From positions 62,001 to 126,000 of the forward strand of contig CAVTAS010000003.1 in the NCBI GenBank assembly GCA_963732765.1: a stretch of 64,000 nt of DNA, written 5' to 3'. The position numbers and the translations under genes were made by a program. Under the pieces are notes generated by a model, which was not told the DNA's origin, made no database searches, and saw nothing but the letters and a program-made list of their open reading frames with translations. Origin of the DNA: JANYHF01 sp963732765 (GTDB lineage: Bacteria > Pseudomonadota > Alphaproteobacteria > Rhizobiales > Hyphomicrobiaceae). Shown here piece after piece: positions 28,518-36,547 of the stretch. How positions within the stretch are numbered: the first letter of the stretch is position 1; every line of letters begins with the position of its first letter.

Positions 28518-29456
28518 CTAAACGAAGAGCCGTTCCGCCTCCAGCCCTTTATAGAGTCCGGCCACCCATTCTCCGTAGCCGTTGTAGATCACTGTCGGCT
28601 TGGTCGCCGCGCCCCACCAGTTGCCGGTGCCCAGAATACGCTCCTCCGCCTGGCTCCAGCGCGGATGGGGAACCTCCGGGTTGACGTTGGCCCAGAAGCC
28701 ATACTCGGCCGCGTTGAGCGTTTCCCAGAAGGACTTCGGCCGCTCGGCGACAAAATCGATCTTCACCACCGACTTGATGGACTTGAAGCCGTATTTCCAG
28801 GGCAGATGCAGCCGGATCGGTGCGCCGAAGCTCTTGGCCAGCGGCTTGCCATAAGCTCCCGTGACCATGAAGGCGAGGTCGTGCGTGGCTTCGGCCATAG
28901 TGAGGCCCTCAAGATACGGCCAGGGGTACCAGTCCTGCTGCTGGCCGTGGGCAATCTCGGGCGCCATGAAGGTCTGTAAGCTGACATATTTGGCGTCGGT
29001 CTTGGGGCTGGCGAGCTTGACCAGCTCGGCCAGCGGAAATCCGGTCCAGGGCACCACCATGGCCCAGGCTTCGACGCAGCGGTGACGCACCACACGCTCT
29101 TCCAGCGGCATCCTGGCGATCAGCTCGGCAGCGTCGATCTCGATCGGCTTGTCGATTAGGCCACCGATTTTCACCGTCCACGGAGCGATTTTCAACGCCT
29201 CGGCGGCGGCCGAGATTTGCTTTTGCGAGCCGAACTCGTAGAAATTGTTGTACTTGCTCGCGATCTCCTCGGGAGTGATGTCGCGGTTGGCGGGGTACTT
29301 TTCGTTGCGCGTGACAGCGCTGGCGGGGCGGCCGCCAAGCAGCGCGACGCCGGCTGCGGCCGCGCCGGCCAGGAACGCGCGGCGGTCGAGGAAAGCGGAT
29401 TCGGGCGTGACGAGACTTTCTGGCAGCTCCCAGCCGCGGCGGCGCTTGATCAGCAT
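28518..29456 (-). CDS. msrP: Protein-methionine-sulfoxide reductase catalytic subunit MsrP (YedY)
   Basis: 312 residues from 29456 (MLIKRRRGWELPESL), the classical MsrP start; the open frame to 29648 is not conserved-looking. Tat signal DRRAFLAG followed by a hydrophobic stretch. The Mo-coordinating Cys127 is in RHRCVEAWAMVVPW. MsrP uses molybdopterin to repair oxidised methionines in periplasmic proteins and normally takes electrons from the heme protein MsrQ. No msrQ gene is adjacent, so the electron donor must be elsewhere or different. Confidence 0.92.
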   Translation of the reverse strand: MLIKRRRGWELPESLVTPESAFLDRRAFLAGAAAAGVALLGGRPASAVTRNEKYPANRDITPEEIASKYNNFYEFGSQKQISAAAEALKIAPWTVKIGGLIDKPIEIDAAELIARMPLEERVVRHRCVEAWAMVVPWTGFPLAELVKLASPKTDAKYVSLQTFMAPEIAHGQQQDWYPWPYLEGLTMAEATHDLAFMVTGAYGKPLAKSFGAPIRLHLPWKYGFKSIKSVVKIDFVAERPKSFWETLNAAEYGFWANVNPEVPHPRWSQAEERILGTGNWWGAATKPTVIYNGYGEWVAGLYKGLEAERLFV

Positions 29457-29545
29457 GGTCGGTCCTCGTCGGATGAAGGATGGCTCCACCCCGACACTTA
29501 CGGTTGGAGGCGGCAACAGGCAAATCACGCTTCGGCGAGGGCAAG

Positions 29546-30499
29546 TTAGGGCAGCCGCGCCAGACGCTTCAGCAGCAGCGCATAAAACCCCTCGGCATCG
29601 ACATCCTTGAGGTAGAGCGCGTTCTTTGGCCGATCCGTCACGCCCCACCAGTCGGCCACGGTCGCGCCAAGTGTCAGCGGGCTCGCGGTCTCGATCGTGA
29701 CGTTGATCTCGCGGCCCTGGTAGAGCTCGGGCGCCAACAGCCAGCCGATCACGTTGGGATCGTGCAGCGGCGCGCCGGGCCAGCCGTATTTCTGGCGGTC
29801 GAAACGTTCCGAGAAGGTCAGCATCTCGGCGACCGCTTTGCCGGTGCGGTTGCCGAGGGCGCGGATGGCTGCGATGCGCTCAGGCGTGGTCAGCACTTGA
29901 TGGGTTACGTCGAGCGGCAGGATGGTGATGGGCACGCCCGAGCGCAGCACCACATCGGCGGCCTCGGGATCGACATAGATGTTGAACTCGGCTGCTGGTG
30001 TGACGTTGCCGGCCTCGAAGTAACCACCACCCATCATGACGATGCGTTGGAGGCGCTTGGCGAGGTCGGGCGCCTTGACCAGCGCCATGCCAATGTTCGT
30101 GAGCGGACCGAGCGTACACAGCGTAATGGTTCCGGGATCGTGCGCCATCACGGTATCGATCAGCCAGTCGACGCCGTGCCGGTCGCCCAGCGGCATCTTC
30201 GGCTCGGGCAGCTCGGGACCGTTGAGGCCGGTCGGTCCATGCACATACTCGGCGGTGCGGGGCGCACGCATCATCGGACGGCGGCAGCCGGCGTGAACGG
30301 GAATGTCGGGGCGGCCGCCGAGTTCCAGCACTTTGCGTGCGTTGGTGGAGGTGTGGGACAACGGCACGTTGCCCGCCACAGCGACAATGCCGAGCAACTG
30401 GAGTTCGTCCGGCGAGGCCAGCGCGAGCAGGATCGCGACCGCATCGTCCTGGCCGGGATCGGTATCGATGATGATCTTCTGCGCGGACGGCGGTTTCAA
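29546..30499 (-). CDS. Inosine-uridine preferring nucleoside hydrolase family protein
   Basis: 317 residues from a TTG at 30499 with GGAG upstream. The Asp cluster near the N-terminus, IIIDTDPGQDDAVAI, binds the catalytic Ca2+; the conserved mid-region is LCTLGPLTNIGMAL with VMMGGG, then EFNIYVDPEAADVV and an Asp in APLHDPNVIGWLL. It splits the N-glycosidic bond of ribonucleosides. Longer starts (30538 or 30583) fall inside a palindromic repeat and are judged accidental. Substrate range is not readable from sequence. Confidence 0.88.
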   Translation of the reverse strand: MKPPSAQKIIIDTDPGQDDAVAILLALASPDELQLLGIVAVAGNVPLSHTSTNARKVLELGGRPDIPVHAGCRRPMMRAPRTAEYVHGPTGLNGPELPEPKMPLGDRHGVDWLIDTVMAHDPGTITLCTLGPLTNIGMALVKAPDLAKRLQRIVMMGGGYFEAGNVTPAAEFNIYVDPEAADVVLRSGVPITILPLDVTHQVLTTPERIAAIRALGNRTGKAVAEMLTFSERFDRQKYGWPGAPLHDPNVIGWLLAPELYQGREINVTIETASPLTLGATVADWWGVTDRPKNALYLKDVDAEGFYALLLKRLARLP

Positions 30500-30819
30500 G
30501 GGCTTCTCCAGAACAGGGCGCTTGCGTCTTTCTCCCATAGGGAGTCTCTGCGAAAATGCGTGAGGCAATGCAACTCTCGTCATCCCCGCGAAGGCGGGGA
30601 TCTATGCAAGCCAATGTCGGTCTCTCGTGCCGATGCAATGCGCAAGTTGGATCAGACGATTCCGTGGTGCTGACGACTTGCCACACTCTGACATGCATGG
30701 ATACCCGCCTTCGCGGGTATGACGAAGTTTGGATCTATTCGTGCTTTTGCAGAGGTCTCCCTATGGGAGAAGGGATCGAGCCGCTGGTCCGCCTCTGTTT
30801 CGTCAGAAGGCGGATGATG
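30500..30819. other. 320-base intergenic region dominated by a repeat
   Basis: Contains the most complete copy of the dispersed inverted repeat (core 30579-30725, outer palindromes 30532-30769). No gene seen besides upstream signals of the nucleoside hydrolase. Confidence 0.6.
30532..30769. repeat. Dispersed inverted-repeat element, copy 4 (fullest)
   Basis: Nested structure. The outer ends CTCCCATAGGGAG (30532-30544) and CTCCCTATGGGAG (30757-30769) are each palindromic. Inner sequences CTCTGCGAAAATGCG and CGTGCTTTTGCAGAG are inverted to each other. The core ends are CGTCATCCCCGCG (30578 onward) and CGCGGGTATGACG. The whole 238 bases can form a long hairpin, as miniature inverted-repeat elements do. 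Confidence 0.8.
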
Positions 30820-31305
30820 TCACGCCTTGGCCTTCTTCGGTGCTGCCTTGGCCTTCGGTTTTGCTGCCGGCTTCACCGCCGCCTCCGGAGCCGCCATCGC
30901 GACCGACGTGCCGATCCCGAACACACCGCCGTTCGCATCCTTCACAATCGCGATACGGCCCGTGCCTGGAACATCGAACGGTGGACGGACGATTGCGCCG
31001 CCGGCAGCGGTCACGTCCTTGACCGATTTTTCGACGTTCTTGACAGCGAAATAGGTGAACCAGTGGTCCGGTACGCCCTTGAACATTTCGCCGTCCATGG
31101 TGAACACACCCAGGGCCGGCACGCCGCCCTTGAAGAACATCGTGTAGCTGGGCTCACCCCGCTTCGGCGCCCGGGACATATCCCCCATCGCCGTGGTGCG
31201 CGCCTCAAGGCCGAGAATCTTGGTGTAGAATTTCACCGCCTTTTCGGGATTGTGTGTGTTGAGTTCAGTCCACCAGACATCGCCGTGGTCGGGCATGGTG
31301 TACAT
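30820..31305 (-). CDS. VOC (glyoxalase/bleomycin resistance) superfamily protein
   Basis: 161 residues. Two beta-alpha-beta-beta-beta modules: the first starts HGDVWWTELNTHNPEKAVKF, the second around HWFTYFAVKNVEKSVKDV, ending AIVKDANGGVFGIGTS. A low-complexity Ala/Lys/Pro tail (about 30 residues, ending KAAPKKAKA) is added, like that of DNA- or polyanion-binding alphaproteobacterial proteins. Metal-dependent small-molecule enzyme or binding protein; substrate unknown. Confidence 0.82.
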   Translation of the reverse strand: MYTMPDHGDVWWTELNTHNPEKAVKFYTKILGLEARTTAMGDMSRAPKRGEPSYTMFFKGGVPALGVFTMDGEMFKGVPDHWFTYFAVKNVEKSVKDVTAAGGAIVRPPFDVPGTGRIAIVKDANGGVFGIGTSVAMAAPEAAVKPAAKPKAKAAPKKAKA

Positions 31306-31337
31306 TTCCTTTGTCTTTGCAAACGGGAGTGCTTTTA

Positions 31338-31418
31338 TAGGGGCGGCTTGCGGCCGCCCTCGAGCAACACAACGTGCACTTTTTTTGGTGCACCAGGGCG
31401 CCGCAAGCCGCCCCTACC
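31338..31418. repeat. Inverted GC-rich palindrome pair
   Basis: TAGGGGCGGCTTGCGGCC (31338 onward) and GCGCCGCAAGCCGCCCCTA (about 31398-31416) face each other in the gap between the VOC and EF-G-like genes. A related unit occurs at 51652-51717. It may act as a terminator stem for the EF-G-like gene. Confidence 0.6.
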
Positions 31419-31424
31419 AACCGA

Positions 31425-33476
31425 TCACGCCGCCTGCCTGGTATGGCTCGCCAGCACTTGATCGGCAATCCGTCCGGTGATCTCGGCTAGATGATCGAAT
31501 TTAGCCGTAAACGTCCCAACGCCGCTGGTCGCCGAGCGCAGCTCCACGATCAGGTTCTGGATTTCCGCTTCCGGGATCTGCGCCAGCACAATGTCCCAGC
31601 CGTCCCAGCCCTCGCGCGGATTGAAGCCCAGGATCTGGCCGCGCCGTGCCGGAATGATGCCGTTGATCTTGGCCGTGGCGTCTGATGGCACCGCGATCTC
31701 CACCGCCATCACTGGCTCCAGCAGCACCGGCGAGCAATCGGGCATGCCCTCCTGCATCGCGATGCGGGCGGCCTGGCGGAACGCCATGTCCGATGAGTCC
31801 ACCGAATGGTAGGAGCCATCCACCAGCGCCACATGCACGTCCACCACCTGGAAGCCGAGCGGGCCGTGCTTGAGATAATCCTCGACGCCGATCTCGACCG
31901 AGCCGAAGAAGTTCTTGGGCACCGCGCCGCCGACGATGCGCTCCTCGAACTGGAAACCCTCGCCGCGCTGCAAAGGTTTGATGGTCAGCATGACGTCACC
32001 GAACTGTCCGTGGCCGCCCGATTGCTTCTTATGCCGACCACGGATCGATATCGACTTGCGGATGGTTTCCTTGTACGGCACCTGCCGCGCCATGGTATCA
32101 ACGTGAACGCCGTATTTGCGCATAAGTTTCTCACGCGCTACCCGCAAGTGCATCTCGCCCTGGCCCGACAGCACCATCTGGCCGGTCTCCTGGCTGTGCG
32201 TGAAGGTCAACGAGGGGTCCTCCTCGACGATGCGCTGCACGGCGGAGGTGAGTTTCACCTCGTCCTTCTTGTCGCGCACGGCAATGGCGGCGTGGAACAC
32301 CGGTTCCTGCGATTGCGGAGCGCCGATAGCTTTAAGCGGTGTCTTGTCCGTGGTCAGAGTTTCGCCGGTTACGATGTGCTCCAGCCGGCCCAACGCCACG
32401 GTCTCGCCAGCCTTGGCCGCGCCGCGTTTGATCGCCTCCTGGCCCTTCAGCGTGAAAATACCCGCGACGCGCTCCTCCTTGTCGCCCGAGCGCACACTGG
32501 CGCTATCGGCAATCTCGCCCGCCAGCACGCGCGCCACCGACATCTTTCCGCCATGAGGCGTGTGCAGTGTTTTAACAACGTAAGCGGCCGATTTCGCCGC
32601 ACTTACGCCCAGCCGCTTGGCGGTCTGCTCGACCGTTGGCGCATCATGCCGCAAGGTCTTCAGCAGGCGCAGAATGCCGTTGCCATTCTCGGCCGAGCCG
32701 ATCAGCACCGGGCAGATCTTGCCGTCGCGCAGCTCCTGCGTGAGATCGTCGAAAATCTTGTCGCGCGGCGGGGGAATGTCGCTGAGCAGCTGTTCCATCA
32801 GCTGGTCATCGTAGTCGGCCAGCTGCTCCAGCATGTGGTAGCGGGCCTCGCTCTCGCGCTGGCGCACGTCGGCGGGAATATCGATCACTTCGCTCTGGGC
32901 GTGCTCGCGGTAGACAAAGGCGCGCTCCAGCGCCAGATCCACGAAGCCGGTGGCGATACCATCCTTCCAGATCGGCACTTGCCTCAAGACGAGCGGCTTG
33001 CGGCTGGCCGGCTGCAGCAGCGGGATGAGATCGCGCACGCGCATCTCGGCCTTGTCGATCTTGTTCAGGAACAAGAGGTGCGGGATGCCGCGATCCTCAA
33101 GCTGGCGCAGGATGAGTTGCAGCGCCGGCACTTTCTTGGGGTCGGGCTCGCACACGACGACAGCAACGTCGCTGGCGACCAACGCGGCGGCGGCTTCGTG
33201 CTGGTACTCGATGGAACCTGGGCAGTCGAGGAAAGTGTAACTGTCACCCATGAACTCGGCTGTGGCCACGTTCATCTCCACGCTCATGGCGTGGGCGCGG
33301 GCTTCGGGGGTAGAATCGCCGATGGTGTTGTTGTCGGAGATCTTGCCTTGGCGCGGAATGGCGCCGGTGCGCGCGAGTATGGCTTCAAGCAATGTTGTCT
33401 TGCCCGACAAATACGGGCCAACGAGCGAGATCAAGCGATGTTGTCTACCTGCTTGGGTAGTAGCGGTATCACCCAT
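31425..33476 (-). CDS. Elongation factor G-like GTPase (FusA2-type paralog)
   Basis: 683 residues from 33476, which has GGAGGAAGAC just upstream. Domain order is as in EF-G: GTPase domain, domain II, III, IV and V. P-loop GPYLSGKT (20-27), G3 motif DCPGS (84-88) and G4 NKID (138-141). The His that follows PG in true EF-G (DTPGH), needed for GTP hydrolysis on the ribosome, is Ser88 here. Domain IV (RGRHKKQSGGHGQFGDV) and domain V are recognisable. This is a divergent paralog; translocation, recycling and stress roles are all possible. Confidence 0.85.
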   Translation of the reverse strand: MGDTATTQAGRQHRLISLVGPYLSGKTTLLEAILARTGAIPRQGKISDNNTIGDSTPEARAHAMSVEMNVATAEFMGDSYTFLDCPGSIEYQHEAAAALVASDVAVVVCEPDPKKVPALQLILRQLEDRGIPHLLFLNKIDKAEMRVRDLIPLLQPASRKPLVLRQVPIWKDGIATGFVDLALERAFVYREHAQSEVIDIPADVRQRESEARYHMLEQLADYDDQLMEQLLSDIPPPRDKIFDDLTQELRDGKICPVLIGSAENGNGILRLLKTLRHDAPTVEQTAKRLGVSAAKSAAYVVKTLHTPHGGKMSVARVLAGEIADSASVRSGDKEERVAGIFTLKGQEAIKRGAAKAGETVALGRLEHIVTGETLTTDKTPLKAIGAPQSQEPVFHAAIAVRDKKDEVKLTSAVQRIVEEDPSLTFTHSQETGQMVLSGQGEMHLRVAREKLMRKYGVHVDTMARQVPYKETIRKSISIRGRHKKQSGGHGQFGDVMLTIKPLQRGEGFQFEERIVGGAVPKNFFGSVEIGVEDYLKHGPLGFQVVDVHVALVDGSYHSVDSSDMAFRQAARIAMQEGMPDCSPVLLEPVMAVEIAVPSDATAKINGIIPARRGQILGFNPREGWDGWDIVLAQIPEAEIQNLIVELRSATSGVGTFTAKFDHLAEITGRIADQVLASHTRQAA

Positions 33477-33619
33477 GTCTTCCTCCCTGCTTTTACAGGG
33501 GGCTTGAGGCAACCCACAATGGGCGCGACAGCCCCTCTGACGACAAAGTGACGCCGGAAAATCGCACTTGGCAAGGGGGTGGCGGTGGAATTTGTGAAGA
33601 ATGCGTGACGGACTGTCCG

Positions 33620-34351
33620 CTAGCTCGCGTCGGTCGGCGGCTGCGCCGATGGGCTACCCACGGTCTCGCGCTCGTCGAAAACATAGCATTCTCCGCGCCA
33701 TAGGCTTTCGGCTTGCGGCACGGTCGCGAGGTAGCTCAGTATCCCGCCCTTCAGGTGGTAGACCTCCTCGAAGCCCAGCAATTTCAGATAGGACGACGCC
33801 TTCTCGCAGCGGATGCCGCCGGTGCAGAACATCGCGACCTTACGGTACTTGGCCGGATCGAGGTTGGCGTTCACGAAGTGGGGCAGGTCGCCGAAGCGTT
33901 TGGTCTGGGGATCGACGGCGCGGGCAAACGTGCCCAGTTCGACCTCATACGCATTGCGGGTATCGAGCACCAGCACGTCGGGATCGGAGATCAGCGCGTT
34001 CCAATCCTCCGGCGCGACGTAAGTGCCGACGCGGACGGTCGGATCCGCCTCTGGCATGTCGAAGCGGATGATCTCGCGCTTGACCTTCACCATGGTGCGG
34101 CGGAACGGATGCTCCGGGGCCGTGGCGTCCTTGGTCTGCAGATCGGCAAAGCGGGGATCGGTGCGTAGGATTGCGAGGAAGGCTGACAGTGCGTCCAGCG
34201 CGCCCGAGATCGTGCCGTTGATGCCTTCGGCCGCCAGCAAGATGGTACCCTTGATTGCGAAGGCATTCATCTGCTCAAGGAGCGTTGCCCGGAGCGGGCC
34301 CGGATCGTCGATGGCAACGAACTTGTAGAAGGCTGATATCGTGACGGTCAT
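33620..34351 (-). CDS. trhO: tRNA uridine(34) hydroxylase TrhO (rhodanese-like, YceA)
   Basis: 243 residues. The N-terminal acylphosphatase-like domain contains GTILLAAEGINGTISG (residues about 35-50); the rhodanese domain holds the catalytic Cys in MFCTGGIRCEKASSYL. TrhO makes 5-hydroxyuridine at position 34 of several tRNAs using O2. Its ATG overlaps the stop of hslO (ATGA), so the two are translationally coupled. It is shorter than the E. coli protein, lacking the C-terminal extension, as usual in alphaproteobacteria. Confidence 0.9.
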   Translation of the reverse strand: MTVTISAFYKFVAIDDPGPLRATLLEQMNAFAIKGTILLAAEGINGTISGALDALSAFLAILRTDPRFADLQTKDATAPEHPFRRTMVKVKREIIRFDMPEADPTVRVGTYVAPEDWNALISDPDVLVLDTRNAYEVELGTFARAVDPQTKRFGDLPHFVNANLDPAKYRKVAMFCTGGIRCEKASSYLKLLGFEEVYHLKGGILSYLATVPQAESLWRGECYVFDERETVGSPSAQPPTDAS

Positions 34352-35331
34352 GACGTCACCGCAGCCCTGGGCGCCAACTCCTCAGGCTTGAACTGGTATT
34401 TCGTACTGCAGAACTCGCATTTGGCCTTCACCAATCCATCCGGTTCGATCATGCCTGCGATCTCGTCCTCGCGGAACCTTGAGATGATGCCGGCCAGCCG
34501 CTCGTGCGAGCAGTTGCATTGCGCCACCAGCGGCGTCGCCCCATAGGCGCGCACGCCCTCTTCATTGAAGAGGCGGATCAGCAGTTGCTCGGGCGCCAGC
34601 AGGGGATCGATCAGTTCATGGTCTTCTACTGTCGCGGCCAGGATGCGCGTGCGCTCCCAATCGTCGTCGTCCTCGCGGCCGCTGCCGTCGCCTTTGAGAA
34701 TGTCGCGATCCGGCAGGCCCGCGCCGCCCTCGGGGGACAGATGCTGGATCATCAACCCGCCAACACGCCAGCGCCAGCCGCGCCCTTGCAGTCCGCCGCC
34801 CGAGAATTGCTTGCCCACCGCCAGCCGGATGAAGGTCGGCAGCTGCACCGACTGCCGGAAATAGCTGAGCGCTGCTTCGGCCAGCGTCTGCTGCGCCAGC
34901 TGCACGATGCCCTGGTGCCGGTCCTGCTCGCCGCCGGGATCGATGGTGAGGGCAAGATGGCCGTCGCCGAGCAGTTTGGCCTCGTCGATGGGGCCGGCGG
35001 CTTCCAGGCCGGCGATGGCGACAGCGTCGAAGTTGGCATAGCCGCGCAATCTGCCTGGGGATTCACAGCTGACCACCAGCAAGCTCAAGGGACCATCGGT
35101 CTTGGTTTGCAGGATGATCTTGGCGTCGGTCTTGAGGGCCGCGCCCAGCATCGAAGCAAGCGCGAGCGCCGCGCCGAGCACGCGGGTGACGGGCTCGGGA
35201 TAGTCGTGGCGCGTAAGGATTTCATCCGCCGCCGGGCCGAGCCGGACCAAGCGGCCCATCACGCCCGACGCCTCGGCGCGGAACGGCAGCGCGAGGTCGT
35301 CGGGGAGGGGTGGGATGGGGAGAGTTGTCAT
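34348..35331 (-). CDS. hslO: Redox-regulated chaperone Hsp33
   Basis: 327 residues from 35331 (MTTLPIPPLPDDLALPF); the frame is open to 35487 through a repeat. The C-terminal Zn switch has CxC (QCNCSHERL) and CxxC (KCEFCSTKY), which form disulfides on oxidation and turn the protein into a holdase. It lies downstream of argF and argD and just upstream of trhO; argD-argF-hslO is a recurring order in this group. Confidence 0.92.
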   Translation of the reverse strand: MTTLPIPPLPDDLALPFRAEASGVMGRLVRLGPAADEILTRHDYPEPVTRVLGAALALASMLGAALKTDAKIILQTKTDGPLSLLVVSCESPGRLRGYANFDAVAIAGLEAAGPIDEAKLLGDGHLALTIDPGGEQDRHQGIVQLAQQTLAEAALSYFRQSVQLPTFIRLAVGKQFSGGGLQGRGWRWRVGGLMIQHLSPEGGAGLPDRDILKGDGSGREDDDDWERTRILAATVEDHELIDPLLAPEQLLIRLFNEEGVRAYGATPLVAQCNCSHERLAGIISRFREDEIAGMIEPDGLVKAKCEFCSTKYQFKPEELAPRAAVTS

Positions 35332-35364
35332 TATGCAGAACACATGAGTGGAGTGAAAACTCTT

Positions 35365-35560
35365 TCTCCCCCGCCTCTTTGCGGGGGAGAAGGTGGCGCC
35401 GTAGCGCCGGATGAGGGGCAGCCGCGAGTCCGGACGGATCGGCCGGCACCTGTCGCCACAGGTGCAGGGCAAGTGGCTGCCCCTCACCCGCCGCTGAATT
35501 CCGTCGCGCTTTGCGCTCCGGGCGGCACTCTCTCCCCCGCCAAGTGGCGGGGGAGAGGGC
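35365..35560. repeat. Pair of CTCCCCCGC-type rhizobial palindromic elements
   Basis: Unit 1 starts with hairpin CTCCCCCGC-N6-GCGGGGGAG (35366-35389) followed by AAGGTGGCGCC and GATGAGGGGCAGCC. Unit 2 is the inverted version, CTGCCCCTCACCCG to the hairpin CTCCCCCGCCAAGTGGCGGG (about 35480-35560). Similar units are at 50239-50378 and 54961-55037. They fill the gap between hslO and argF. Confidence 0.75.
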
Positions 35561-35575
35561 TAGTTCCCTGGGCGC

Positions 35576-36547
35576 CTAATCCTTCCCCAGGCACCACGCT
35601 AGAATGGCCTTTTGCGCGTGCAACCGGTTTTCCGCTTCATCCCAAACGCGCGACTGCGGACCATCGATCACCTCCGCCGTCACCTCATTGCCACGATACG
35701 CCGGCAGGTCGTGCAGGAAGATCGCGTCCTTGGCCGCCAGTTTCATCAGCGCAGCGTCGACCTGATAGGGCCCCAGCAGTTGTTTGCGGCGCGGTGCGTC
35801 GGTCTGGCCCATGCTGACCCAGGTGTCCGTCACCACGCAATCGGCGCCACGCACGGCGGCCTTCGGATCGTCCGTAAGCGTGATGTCGCCGCCTTGGGCG
35901 CGCGCCCATTTGATCACATCGGCATCCGGATTGAGTTGCGGCGGCACGCCGAGCCGGATCTTGAAACCGAACTGGCAGGCCGCATGGATCCAGGACGTCG
36001 CGACATTGTTGCCGTCGCCGACCCAAGCGACCGTGGCGCCTTCGATGCGCCCGCGCGCTTCTTCATAGGTCACGATATCGGCCATGATCTGACACGGATG
36101 GCTGAAATCGGTCAGGCCGTTGATGACCGGCACGGACGCGTTCGCGGCCAGATCCAGCATATCGGCATGGGCGTTGCCGCGCAGCATGATCACATCGCCA
36201 TAGCGCGACATGACGCGCGCGGTGTCGGCGATGCTCTCGCCACGGCCCAATTGCAGATCGCCGGCATTCAGCGGAGAAAGGCTCTGGCCGCCCAACTGGC
36301 GCATGGCGAGATCGAACGAAATGCGCGTGCGCGTCGACGGCTTGGTGAAGACCATGATCAGGACCAGGTCTTCAATGCCGTCGGGACGCATGGCGAGCGG
36401 GACACGTCGGCCGGCGGCCTTCATAGCGTGCGCGTTATCGACCAGCTTTCGCAGCACCATGGGATCGATGTCGGAGAGATCGATGAAATGGCGCGGCTTG
36501 GGCACATGCGCAACCTTGCCCTTGCGTGCAGCCTTCGTCTTGGTCAT
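35576..36547 (-). CDS. argF: Ornithine carbamoyltransferase
   Basis: 323 residues. Carbamoyl-phosphate site STRTR (71-75), ornithine region TDFSHPCQ (146-153), and SMG at 245-247. It makes citrulline from ornithine and carbamoyl phosphate. The C-terminal catalytic motif, normally HCLP, reads HDLP (279-282): the Cys that contacts ornithine is Asp280, from a two-base codon change, so it is not a simple read error. Overlaps argD by 4 bases and is the second gene of argD-argF. Confidence 0.9.
   Translation of the reverse strand: MTKTKAARKGKVAHVPKPRHFIDLSDIDPMVLRKLVDNAHAMKAAGRRVPLAMRPDGIEDLVLIMVFTKPSTRTRISFDLAMRQLGGQSLSPLNAGDLQLGRGESIADTARVMSRYGDVIMLRGNAHADMLDLAANASVPVINGLTDFSHPCQIMADIVTYEEARGRIEGATVAWVGDGNNVATSWIHAACQFGFKIRLGVPPQLNPDADVIKWARAQGGDITLTDDPKAAVRGADCVVTDTWVSMGQTDAPRRKQLLGPYQVDAALMKLAAKDAIFLHDLPAYRGNEVTAEVIDGPQSRVWDEAENRLHAQKAILAWCLGKD

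Noticed and set aside
30500..30583. N-terminal extension of the nucleoside hydrolase
   Set aside because: The extra residues are encoded by a palindromic repeat, and a TTG with a better ribosome site lies downstream.
31806..33551. A 581-codon open frame on the + strand
   Set aside because: Antisense to the EF-G-like gene, same compositional signature, no recognisable motif.
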